Below are positions 1 to 5,700 of a stretch of DNA of 5,731 nt, piece after piece (position 1 is the stretch's first letter; every line of letters begins with the position of its first letter). The translations under genes and the position numbers were made by a program. This DNA comes from Rhodanobacteraceae bacterium (GTDB taxonomy: Bacteria; Pseudomonadota; Gammaproteobacteria; Xanthomonadales; SZUA-5). The DNA is taken from contig QIMA01000546.1 in the NCBI GenBank assembly GCA_003233535.1, positions 1 to 5,731 of the forward strand, given 5' to 3'. The notes beneath the pieces are model-generated. The model had not been told where the DNA came from, did not search any database, and saw only the letters and a program-made list of their open reading frames with translations.

Positions 1-36
1 GCGGCTGATGACTTCGACACTTTCGATCGCCAGCGG

Positions 37-972
37 CTAACGAACCCACGGCACCCGCCTACCCCGCCCCAAAAATTGCTTCAGCCCGTACCACGGGCTT
101 AACAGCAACACGCGCGTCCACGCACCCGCAACCAGCAGTAAGTGCAGGAAAGCGGGCGTTTGCGCGGCGTCGAAGCGTCGATAATAGCGCAACATCCCGC
201 GATGTTTATGCCATGCCACGGTGAGCGGCTGGCCGGCACTGGAGGTGCCTTTCCAATGCGGTACGACGACGCGCGTGTCGACGTAGTTGGTCAGCCCAGC
301 GTTGCGCGCCCGGCGACACAGATCGAGATCTTCACAGTGCAGGAAATAGCCTTCATCCAGGCCGTCCAAACGCGAATAATCTTCGCGCCGAACGAGCATC
401 AGCGCTCCGGATAGAGCCTGCACTTCTACCAATCCCGCCACCTTGGGCTGCGGACAGGAGATAGCCCAATCGGGTCGGTCTAAGATTCGTGCTAGGCGGT
501 CGCCACCTAGCGCGCCGAGCACCGCGCGCAGCGGTGTGGGATCACGGCGTAAGCTAGCCGGCTCGGGCCGACCGTCACGATCAACCAACAGCGCGCCGAG
601 CAGGCCCACATCGACCAGCCCCGCAGCCGAGCGCAGTAACTGCTCGGTAGCCGCAAAAGGCAAGTAGCAATCGGGATTGAGCAACAGCAACCAGTCGCCG
701 CGGGCCTGTTTCGCAGCGCGATTACAGGCCTGGGCGAAGCCGGGGTTGCCGGGGTTGTCGATGATCGTCAGCTTGGGATGATTCCGCTCGCTGGCGGCCA
801 TGGCACTGACGCTACCGTCGCCTGGAGCATTGTCGACCAGTAACAGTTCCTGCAGGTGATCGCTGTCGAGCACGCGCGCGACACACTCGGGCAGCGTCGT
901 AGCACAGGCGTAGCTGACCACGATCACGCTGATAGTCTCGGTCGGCGTCCCCGGCGCTACGTTGCTGCTCAT
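37..972 (-). CDS. Family 2 glycosyltransferase, rhamnosyltransferase-like (311 aa)
   Basis: This is a GT-A-fold inverting glycosyltransferase, expected to move a sugar from a nucleotide-sugar donor to a growing surface glycan at the cytoplasmic face of the inner membrane. Visible motifs, numbered from the chosen start, are the first strand ISVIVVSY (14-21), LLLVDNAPGDGS (43-54), NPGNPGFAQACN (73-84), the DxD-equivalent LLNPDC (97-102), SGALMLVRR (188-196), the acidic HCEDLDLCRR (212-221) and PHWKGTS (238-244). The HKHRGMLRYYRRF segment (255-267) and the hydrophobic C-terminal helix (about 273-300) are typical of rhamnosyltransferase-like GT2 proteins and suggest membrane association. The frame stays open upstream to 1242, but those 90 residues are arginine-rich, overlap the preceding gene and lack family motifs. 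The ATG at 972, 10 bases after the preceding stop, is therefore preferred. It has no clear Shine-Dalgarno, so translational coupling is likely. The usual Asn after VSY is Ala here. The sugar specificity cannot be read from the sequence. Confidence 0.9.
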   Translation of the reverse strand: MSSNVAPGTPTETISVIVVSYACATTLPECVARVLDSDHLQELLLVDNAPGDGSVSAMAASERNHPKLTIIDNPGNPGFAQACNRAAKQARGDWLLLLNPDCYLPFAATEQLLRSAAGLVDVGLLGALLVDRDGRPEPASLRRDPTPLRAVLGALGGDRLARILDRPDWAISCPQPKVAGLVEVQALSGALMLVRREDYSRLDGLDEGYFLHCEDLDLCRRARNAGLTNYVDTRVVVPHWKGTSSAGQPLTVAWHKHRGMLRYYRRFDAAQTPAFLHLLLVAGAWTRVLLLSPWYGLKQFLGRGRRVPWVR

Positions 973-982
973 GCGGACATGA

Positions 983-2734
983 TCATTCGCTCGTCGACAC
1001 GGCACGCTGCAGCCACTGTAGCCAGCGCGGGTTCCAAGCTGCAACCTGATTGAGCTCGTCGCTGAAGCGCTCTTCCGGCGCCTGATCGCCCTCGTAGCCT
1101 GCCAAGCCGGTGGTCTCTCCGCTGAGTATGGCTCGCGCATTGCTTTCAACGATAGCCACAACGTCGTCGCGCCAGGGTTTGGGCGGTATCTGCGCCGTCT
1201 CCAGTTGGTACTGTAGTCTGGAGACCAACTGCGCCTGTGCACGCGCCACGAACTCGTTCAAGCGGGTACGCCGGTGCGCCGGGTCGGCGGCAGCCAGATC
1301 ACTCAGCTGCGCGCTCCACCAGTTTGCACGATCGATCGCCGAGGCGGCTTGGCAACGACGCGTATCGCCCACCGCCCAGTCCGACAGCATCCGGTTGAAA
1401 CTGGGTACGAAGGGCAAGATTCCCTTGGTGATGCGATCGGGTTCGGCGCTATCGCTGCGCGGCAGGCACCAAGGCATATGGAGGCTGCGGCGATTGGGAT
1501 CGAGCAACTGGCCGAATGCGCCGAAGTAGGCGTGCGGCTGATCTGACAGCGGGTTATAGAATCCGGTTGCCTCGCTCACTGCCATAATCGACGGAGCCAT
1601 CGGCGTGCCGGAGAGCAAGCGCGCGCGGCTGATGCCGTGAATCAGATGGCGACCCTTGCGCCGCTCCATGTACGCAGGCTCGGGCAACCACAAGCGATCG
1701 CGCGACTGCGCATCGAGACTGTACAGCCAGCGATTGTGGTCAATATCCAGCGCGCCGACGGTGCCGAAGATCAGACTGTCGACATGGCCGTCTCCGGGAA
1801 TCCGACGCATCTCCGCGACCGCCCGACCGCTTAGATCGCCGCTGCCCAGGCCCAGCGGCCCGCCGGGGCGTAACAGCTGCCCCAAACTGCGGCCACACCA
1901 GTCCAGCGCGGCGGCGAAACTGCCTGCGGGGAGAGTGGCGGCCTTATCGGTATCAAACCAAGCCACTCGCGCCGCCGACGGCGATAAATCGAAGCCGGCG
2001 CTGACCTGGGGGCTAGCGCGTAGCGGAGCGAGTTGATCGCTGTCCAGGATCACCATGCGGCGACCGGATGACAACAGCAGCGCCAAGTTAGTCAGGCGCG
2101 CATCGGCGCTGCCTGCACCGTCCGGCCCTGCCAGGGCGAACAGCGCGTCTGTGTCGGCATCGTCGCTTGCCAGCTGGGAGAGAAACTGGCTTTGCCGCTC
2201 ACCGTCCCACCAGTCTGCGTCGATGCTGGCGTCGGCCAAGGCCCGCTGCCAGCGGGTTTGCTGTTCCTCGCTCACTGCCGAGCCGATCAATACCCGCAAG
2301 CCGCCACAAAGGTCGTTGAGTTCACGCAGCGTTTGCAGGTCGCGCTCATCCACTATCGCTGGATGACCACCGCCCAAGCGCAGGCAGGCGGGAGCAACAG
2401 CCATCGTCGGCCGCGCGCTAGCGGCATATGATTTCAGCACTTCCGCGGCCGATACCAGTAACCCACGCTGCATGAGGGCCAGGAGTATTTGGTCGACCGC
2501 GGCAGCCTGATCTTTTAGCTGCGGCAGCTTCTCAATGATCGCGTCGCGATGACGGCTCAGCGGGGCGAAGGCCTGGCAGGCTTCTAGCGCGTCCAACACA
2601 TCAGGAGTCATTGGGTGGCGTTCATCGCTCAGCGGATCGAACAACATCAATTCTTGGGTCGATATCTGCAGCACTTCGCCAGGCAGGGCGGCGAATAGTT
2701 CATCGCCACTAGTAGGCGACCATTGGGCACTCAT
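983..2734 (-). CDS. Uncharacterised protein with PqqD-like N-terminus and possible GT-A-like core (583 aa)
   Basis: I cannot name this protein with certainty. Residues about 18-100 have the layout of a PqqD-like winged helix: short strands (VLQIST, ELMLFDPLSD), a helix after PMTPDVL, and a last helix ending LMQRGLLV. Residues about 144-235 resemble a degenerate nucleotide-diphospho-sugar domain: GLRVLIGSAVS, then RLTNLALLLSSGRRMVILDSDQL, where DSD (231-233) could act as a DxD metal site. From memory, hypothetical proteins in bacterial glycan clusters share this pattern, but no search was possible. Residues 310-460 contain GDGHVDSLIFGT, a YMERRKGRH segment and TKGILPFVPSFNRML. The C-terminal 120 residues look helical and Trp-rich. 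There is no signal peptide or clear membrane segment, so it should be cytoplasmic. The ATG overlaps the methyltransferase stop as ATGA, and AGGA at 2744-2747 lies 9 bases upstream as a ribosome binding site. The start and co-expression are well supported, while the function is inference. Confidence 0.85.
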   Translation of the reverse strand: MSAQWSPTSGDELFAALPGEVLQISTQELMLFDPLSDERHPMTPDVLDALEACQAFAPLSRHRDAIIEKLPQLKDQAAAVDQILLALMQRGLLVSAAEVLKSYAASARPTMAVAPACLRLGGGHPAIVDERDLQTLRELNDLCGGLRVLIGSAVSEEQQTRWQRALADASIDADWWDGERQSQFLSQLASDDADTDALFALAGPDGAGSADARLTNLALLLSSGRRMVILDSDQLAPLRASPQVSAGFDLSPSAARVAWFDTDKAATLPAGSFAAALDWCGRSLGQLLRPGGPLGLGSGDLSGRAVAEMRRIPGDGHVDSLIFGTVGALDIDHNRWLYSLDAQSRDRLWLPEPAYMERRKGRHLIHGISRARLLSGTPMAPSIMAVSEATGFYNPLSDQPHAYFGAFGQLLDPNRRSLHMPWCLPRSDSAEPDRITKGILPFVPSFNRMLSDWAVGDTRRCQAASAIDRANWWSAQLSDLAAADPAHRRTRLNEFVARAQAQLVSRLQYQLETAQIPPKPWRDDVVAIVESNARAILSGETTGLAGYEGDQAPEERFSDELNQVAAWNPRWLQWLQRAVSTSE

Positions 2735-3642
2735 GCTTGGTTTTCCTGTTCGTTTGTTGGTTTGTCGGGGTCTAGACCGGCGTCGCTGAGCGCTTGACGC
2801 AGTCGTTGAATCTCTGCGTTTTGCGCAATGATCCGGTGCCCCGCAGCAATGATGTTGCGGATCTCTTTGTTGTAGTGGGCGTAGACGCTTTCGTTGGCGT
2901 CACCGAAAGTCCACAGAGCCGGCGCGAACTGCGGCAGTAGGCTGGCCTGACGGGCGCAGATCGCAACGTAATAGAGCGCTGGATAGCGCAATCCGTGCTG
3001 TGGCTGACCCTGCTCGTCGGCGGTGTGAGTGATGGCTGTGCTGGGTTGCGTATCGACGTCCCATAAAAAGGACTGAAACACCAGCTTCTGCGCCAGCAAC
3101 CGTCTGGCCGGAAAGTCTTTATCCAGCAACGTCTCGAGCTGTTGGCGATAGAGTTCGCGGACGTGGTGTGGATTGTCGTGGCCAATTGCGTCGCTGTAGG
3201 TAGCCTTGTCTGGCGAGGAGATGAGCAAAATACCATCGGGCTTCAGTACCCGAGCAAAGCCGTCGAGCATGCGCTCTTGTTCGAGGACATGCTCTAGCGT
3301 TTCAAATGATACGACCACATCGAAGCTGTTGTCTGCTAGGTCCAGCGCGGTGGCGTCGCCCTGTTGATAGCTCAGGTTCGACCGCTGTGCCGCGTAGCGC
3401 TGTTGCGCATGGGTGACGCTCTGCGCGTCTATGTCGACACCGAGTACAGAGTCCGCCGCACTGGCCAGCAGCGCACTGCCGTAGCCTTCGCCACAGGCGG
3501 CATCCAAGACTCGTTTGCCTTTGACTAAGTCTGCTGCGAAGGCGTATCGATGCCAGTGCTCGTACCAAATTTCGCGCACGCACTCGGGCGTAAATCGTTC
3601 GCCGGTGAATTCCAGCGCGCTTTGTTCGGTTGCTTGAGTCAT
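2731..3642 (-). CDS. Class I SAM-dependent methyltransferase with C-terminal helical tail (303 aa)
   Basis: This is a Rossmann-fold methyltransferase using S-adenosylmethionine. Motif I is VLDAACGEGYG (45-55), the acidic end of strand 2 is VLGVDID (66-72), motif II is SFDVVVSFETLEHV (106-119) and motif III is VLKPDGILLISSPDK (132-146). The N-terminal FTGERFTPE (12-20) and EHWHRYAFA (28-36) are characteristic of methyltransferases found in O-antigen and other surface-glycan clusters, so the acceptor is more likely a sugar or glycan-linked group than a small metabolite. NPHHVREL (157-164) is also common in this group. The C-terminal 50 residues, NKEIRN through LRQALSDAG, are polar and helical, with a heptad-like pattern that may form a short coiled coil. 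The gene leads the minus-strand unit and its stop overlaps the next start by four bases. Only a weak AGG lies upstream of the ATG. The substrate, and whether it modifies a monomer or terminates a chain, cannot be determined here. Confidence 0.93.
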   Translation of the reverse strand: MTQATEQSALEFTGERFTPECVREIWYEHWHRYAFAADLVKGKRVLDAACGEGYGSALLASAADSVLGVDIDAQSVTHAQQRYAAQRSNLSYQQGDATALDLADNSFDVVVSFETLEHVLEQERMLDGFARVLKPDGILLISSPDKATYSDAIGHDNPHHVRELYRQQLETLLDKDFPARRLLAQKLVFQSFLWDVDTQPSTAITHTADEQGQPQHGLRYPALYYVAICARQASLLPQFAPALWTFGDANESVYAHYNKEIRNIIAAGHRIIAQNAEIQRLRQALSDAGLDPDKPTNEQENQA

Positions 3643-3652
3643 ACGGATGCCT

Positions 3653-3690
3653 GTAGGAGCGAGTGTCCGGCGGACCGGCGCACTGGGCTC
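3653..3690 (+). repeat. REP-like imperfect hairpin with GTAG head
   Basis: GTAG (3653-3656 begins with its preceding T) is followed at once by an imperfect inverted repeat. GAGC (3657-3660) pairs with GCTC (3687-3690), AGTG (3662-3665) pairs with CACT (3681-3684), and CCGG (3667-3670) pairs with CCGG (3675-3678) around the loop CGGA. The two internal loops are small (1 by 2 bases each), giving about 12 base pairs. A GTAG tetranucleotide next to an imperfect palindrome is the known layout of REP elements mobilised by RAYT (TnpA_REP) transposases, and TGTAGGAGCGAG is also how a common Pseudomonas REP begins. This single copy lies between divergent genes, which is a usual REP location. Whether it belongs to a genomic family cannot be seen from one window. 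It could instead act as a local RNA or DNA structure in the methyltransferase leader. Confidence 0.5.
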
Positions 3691-3699
3691 TGCTATAGT
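3691..3699 (+). promoter_or_regulatory. Extended -10 promoter candidate for the radical SAM gene
   Basis: TGCTATAGT matches the extended -10 pattern TGnTATAAT with one mismatch. No good -35 hexamer lies 16-18 bases upstream, as expected for extended -10 promoters, and that position is occupied by the REP-like hairpin. Transcription would start near 3706, leaving a leader of roughly 220 bases before the ATG at 3928. The complementary strand of the same bases reads TATAGC (3697-3692) and could serve as a poorer -10 for the methyltransferase operon, so the two directions might share or compete for this site. This is predicted from sequence only. Confidence 0.4.
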
Positions 3700-3771
3700 T
3701 CGCGGCCCTGGCGCAGCGCTGTAGGTGGCGCATGCTACACCGGGGCAGTTGAATACTTAAGTTCGCGCAGA

Positions 3772-3878
3772 AACCGGCGACGAGCGGTTCCGGCTGTAGT
3801 CCGGATTAAACCGCTACGGTTGGTTCCCAAACGAACCCGATCGATTGTTAATCGACCACGGGAACGCTAGTCGGTTCC
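3772..3878 (+). promoter_or_regulatory. Inverted-repeat-rich leader of the radical SAM gene, possible RNA regulatory element
   Basis: Several pairings are visible and many exclude one another. AACCG (3772-3776 and 3809-3813) can pair with CGGTT (3785-3789 and 3817-3821) in different combinations. The strongest single hairpin joins AGCGGTTCCGG (3783-3793) with CCGG (3801-3804) and AACCGCT (3809-3815), leaving a four-base bulge. GGTTC (3822-3826) pairs with GAACC (3833-3837). TCGATT (3841-3846) pairs perfectly with AATCGA (3850-3855) over a GTT loop. GGAAC (3861-3865) can pair with GTTCC at 3787, 3823 or 3874. This would suit a switching leader or a cluster of protein-binding palindromes. I do not recognise a known riboswitch class, and no clear terminator follows. 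The GGCC stem at 3899-3910 followed by a T-rich stretch at 3919-3927 is weak. Confidence 0.35.
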
Positions 3879-3927
3879 TGATGTCTTTCCTAGCTCCGGC
3901 CGCTCGGCCCGTTCAGCATTTCTTTTT

Positions 3928-4851
3928 ATGTCCGCTACCAGCATTTACAACCTTCATTTTGATATTGTTCACGGCTGCCAGTTGCGCTGTGTGGGCTGCC
4001 CAAACTCCATTTTGCTGCCCAAGATCAAGCGCATCTCGGTTGAGGATTTTGCGCTTTGCCTAGGCAACATTGATGTCGAAAAGGTGCACACGCTGCGTTT
4101 GTTCAACTTTGGTGAGCCGCTGCTGCACAAGGATCTGACCGGGATCATTGCTGAGATACCCAAGCAACGCTGGAAAGCGTCGGTAGTGGAAATCTCTACC
4201 AACGGTCAACACGTAGACTGGGACGATTTCGAAGGCATGCTGCGCCAGGAGGTGCTCAACCGCTTGGTCGTGAGCTGTGATGGCGACGGCAGCCCCGAGG
4301 CTTTTGAGCGTCTGCGCACGCCGGCAAAGTGGGACAAGTTCATTGAGTTCTTGGAGCGTGCGCGTCAATTGCGTGATCGGTACTCGCCTAGTTTGCAGCT
4401 AATCACCCGGAGTGTTGTCGAGAAGCAGGAAGACATGGCGACTTGGCGGTCGATTCTCGAGCCGCGTGGCTGGACACCGGAGTTTCGTGGCTGGATGCTG
4501 CTGCCAGGATCGGCGCAGAATATGACCAAGCGCAAGCCGGAGATTCCCAATGGCTCGTGTTTCTTTGTCGCCCCACCGGAGTCTTTTAGTGCACACCCCT
4601 GGCACGGTGAAATTCGCTTGCTGTACGTCGATCACGACGGCACGGTCGTGCCCTGCTGCATGCATCCACGTGCTGGCGTGCTTGGCAACTTGAAGACGCA
4701 GACCTACAACGAGATTCTCGCCGGACAGCTGCGCACGCAGTTCATCAACAAGATGGATAGCGATCGTCCGGGCATGTCGATCTGCGGGGGTTGCGAGGTT
4801 GGGCCACCGGGTAACGAGGGTCCGTCGTTTGAAAGCGTGATGATGGACTAG
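3928..4851 (+). CDS. Radical SAM protein with SPASM-type C-terminus (307 aa)
   Basis: The protein binds a [4Fe-4S] cluster and S-adenosylmethionine and should generate a 5'-deoxyadenosyl radical. The cluster motif CQLRCVGC gives C17, C21 and C24 (CX3CX2C). It is followed by the glycine-rich NFGEPLLH (60-67), equivalent to the GGEP motif, by EISTNG (88-93) and by VVSCDGDG (114-121). The C-terminal part has the SPASM signature: C211, then DHDGTVVPCCMHPRAGVLGN (235-254) with C243 and C244, and CGGC with C286 and C289. These can hold one auxiliary cluster. SPASM proteins include peptide-modifying enzymes and enzymes acting on sugars or alcohols. The glycan neighbourhood favours a sugar or glycolipid substrate, though a peptide is possible. 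The ATG at 3928 is the first start after an in-frame TAG at 3868. No Shine-Dalgarno is present, and a pyrimidine run directly precedes the ATG. It is the only plus-strand gene here, so it is probably controlled separately. Confidence 0.93.
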   Translation: MSATSIYNLHFDIVHGCQLRCVGCPNSILLPKIKRISVEDFALCLGNIDVEKVHTLRLFNFGEPLLHKDLTGIIAEIPKQRWKASVVEISTNGQHVDWDDFEGMLRQEVLNRLVVSCDGDGSPEAFERLRTPAKWDKFIEFLERARQLRDRYSPSLQLITRSVVEKQEDMATWRSILEPRGWTPEFRGWMLLPGSAQNMTKRKPEIPNGSCFFVAPPESFSAHPWHGEIRLLYVDHDGTVVPCCMHPRAGVLGNLKTQTYNEILAGQLRTQFINKMDSDRPGMSICGGCEVGPPGNEGPSFESVMMD

Positions 4852-4884
4852 GGCTCTGGGCTGGGCTTCGCTGGTGCTCGCGGT

Positions 4885-5697
4885 CTAGAGTTCGGCGAGT
4901 GCCTGAGATATCGCTTCGCGTCTAGTCGCTAGCGGGTCGGCGGCGATGTACTCTGCAACTTTAGCGTTGTAGTGAGGATAGCGGGCAAGTAGATGCTGAA
5001 GGTTTTCCCCGCCTGGGGAGATGCCCTCGGCGCTGAAGGATTGGCCGCCTTGGTGGACGACGTAGGCGTCGTCGGAAATCACATTGCGCCACCCGTGGGC
5101 GCTGGCGCGCATACAGAAATCGTTTTCTTCGCCGTAGCCTCGACCGAAGGTCGCGTGGTCAAAATCGCCTATCGCATCCAGTGCTGCTCGACGTATCCAC
5201 ATGCAGAAGCCGACGGCCGTAGGTAAGTCTTGATAGCTGGGTGCGCCTGCCTTTAGGGCAGCCATGGCGTATCGCTCCGGATCACGAGGTTCTGGGTTCG
5301 GTCGGCAGAATTCTGGGAACGAGCAGATCTCAGCATTGTTAGAGAATGGTGTGACCGTGGCAATCGTTGGGTCGCTGGCTGCGCAGCGCTCGATTGCGCG
5401 CAGCCAATCTCGTGTCACTATCGTGTCTGAATTGAGGAGCAGCACATCGCCGGTGCTGTGCGCGAATCCGCGATTGACCGTACCCACGAAACCGAGATTG
5501 CTCGGGTTGTACAGGACTTCGTGCGAGCAACGAAACGACGCGATGTGGGCCAGTTCAGAGGCGATGGCCTGGTCGGGTGATGCATCGTTGATCAGCAGCA
5601 GGTGCGCGATGGAGTCGTCGTGGCGGCGGATGGATTGCAGACACCGACGCAACGCGGAAAGGGCGTTGTAAATTGGGATGATGACGGTGGTAGGCAC
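4885..5697 (-). CDS. Family 2 glycosyltransferase (270 aa)
   Basis: This is a compact GT-A-fold glycosyltransferase, expected to act in the cytoplasm on a surface-glycan or protein acceptor. Motifs are TVIIPIYNA (4-12), LLLINDASPD (33-42), YNPSNLGFVGTVNRGF (63-78), the DxD-equivalent LLLNSDT (86-92), VGFCMWIRR (162-170), FGRGYGEENDFCMRA (184-198) with the acidic EEND, and the conserved YVVHQGGQSF (212-221). The length covers essentially one catalytic domain, with no added domain and no membrane helix. It starts at GTG: an in-frame TAA lies one codon upstream, and the first catalytic strand begins within ten residues, so no other start fits. A weak GGGA lies seven bases upstream of the GTG. 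Its stop is 33 bases from the stop of the convergent radical SAM gene, and I see no convincing terminator between them. It differs in motif detail from the other GT2 at 37-972, so the two probably make different linkages. Confidence 0.92.
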   Translation of the reverse strand: MPTTVIIPIYNALSALRRCLQSIRRHDDSIAHLLLINDASPDQAIASELAHIASFRCSHEVLYNPSNLGFVGTVNRGFAHSTGDVLLLNSDTIVTRDWLRAIERCAASDPTIATVTPFSNNAEICSFPEFCRPNPEPRDPERYAMAALKAGAPSYQDLPTAVGFCMWIRRAALDAIGDFDHATFGRGYGEENDFCMRASAHGWRNVISDDAYVVHQGGQSFSAEGISPGGENLQHLLARYPHYNAKVAEYIAADPLATRREAISQALAEL

Positions 5698-5700
5698 CGG

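Noticed and set aside
1..36. Possible start of another minus-strand gene at the left edge (GTG at 20-18, or an open frame reading LAIESVEVISR)
   Set aside because: Too short to choose a frame, and no ribosome binding site is evident.
740..757. Tandem 9-base repeat (two copies of CCGGGGTTG)
   Set aside because: It encodes NPGNPG, part of the normal conserved GT2 motif, so coding constraint explains it.
973..1242. Longer N-terminus for the GT2 gene, using the open frame back to 1242
   Set aside because: The extra 90 residues are arginine- and serine-rich, overlap the well-supported 583-aa gene in another frame and carry no GT2 motif. The catalytic domain begins just after the ATG at 972.
1110..1529. 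Plus-strand open frames of 65-139 codons opposite the 583-aa gene
   Set aside because: They are antisense shadows in GC-rich DNA, with low-complexity Ser/Arg/Ala composition, no recognisable motif and no ribosome site.
3302..3733. Minus-strand 143-codon frame starting upstream of the methyltransferase
   Set aside because: It overlaps the methyltransferase out of frame and is Arg-rich, consistent with a shadow frame.
3550..3870. Plus-strand 106-codon frame running from the methyltransferase into the intergenic region
   Set aside because: It is mostly antisense to the methyltransferase, Arg-rich, and has no conserved pattern. I considered it as a small regulator or peptide precursor and found no support.
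3899..3927. Intrinsic terminator just before the radical SAM gene (GGCC stem plus T-rich stretch)
   Set aside because: The stem is only four base pairs and is separated from the T-rich tract by about nine bases, too weak to call.
3845..4063. 72-codon frame with a Cys-rich hydrophobic C-terminal half, considered as a small membrane or precursor peptide
   Set aside because: Most of it is the +1 frame of the radical SAM gene, its start is TTG without a ribosome site, and the cysteines come from the out-of-frame cluster-binding region.
4852..4884. Bidirectional terminator between the convergent genes
   Set aside because: The 33 bases contain no stem of useful length followed by a T-run on either strand.
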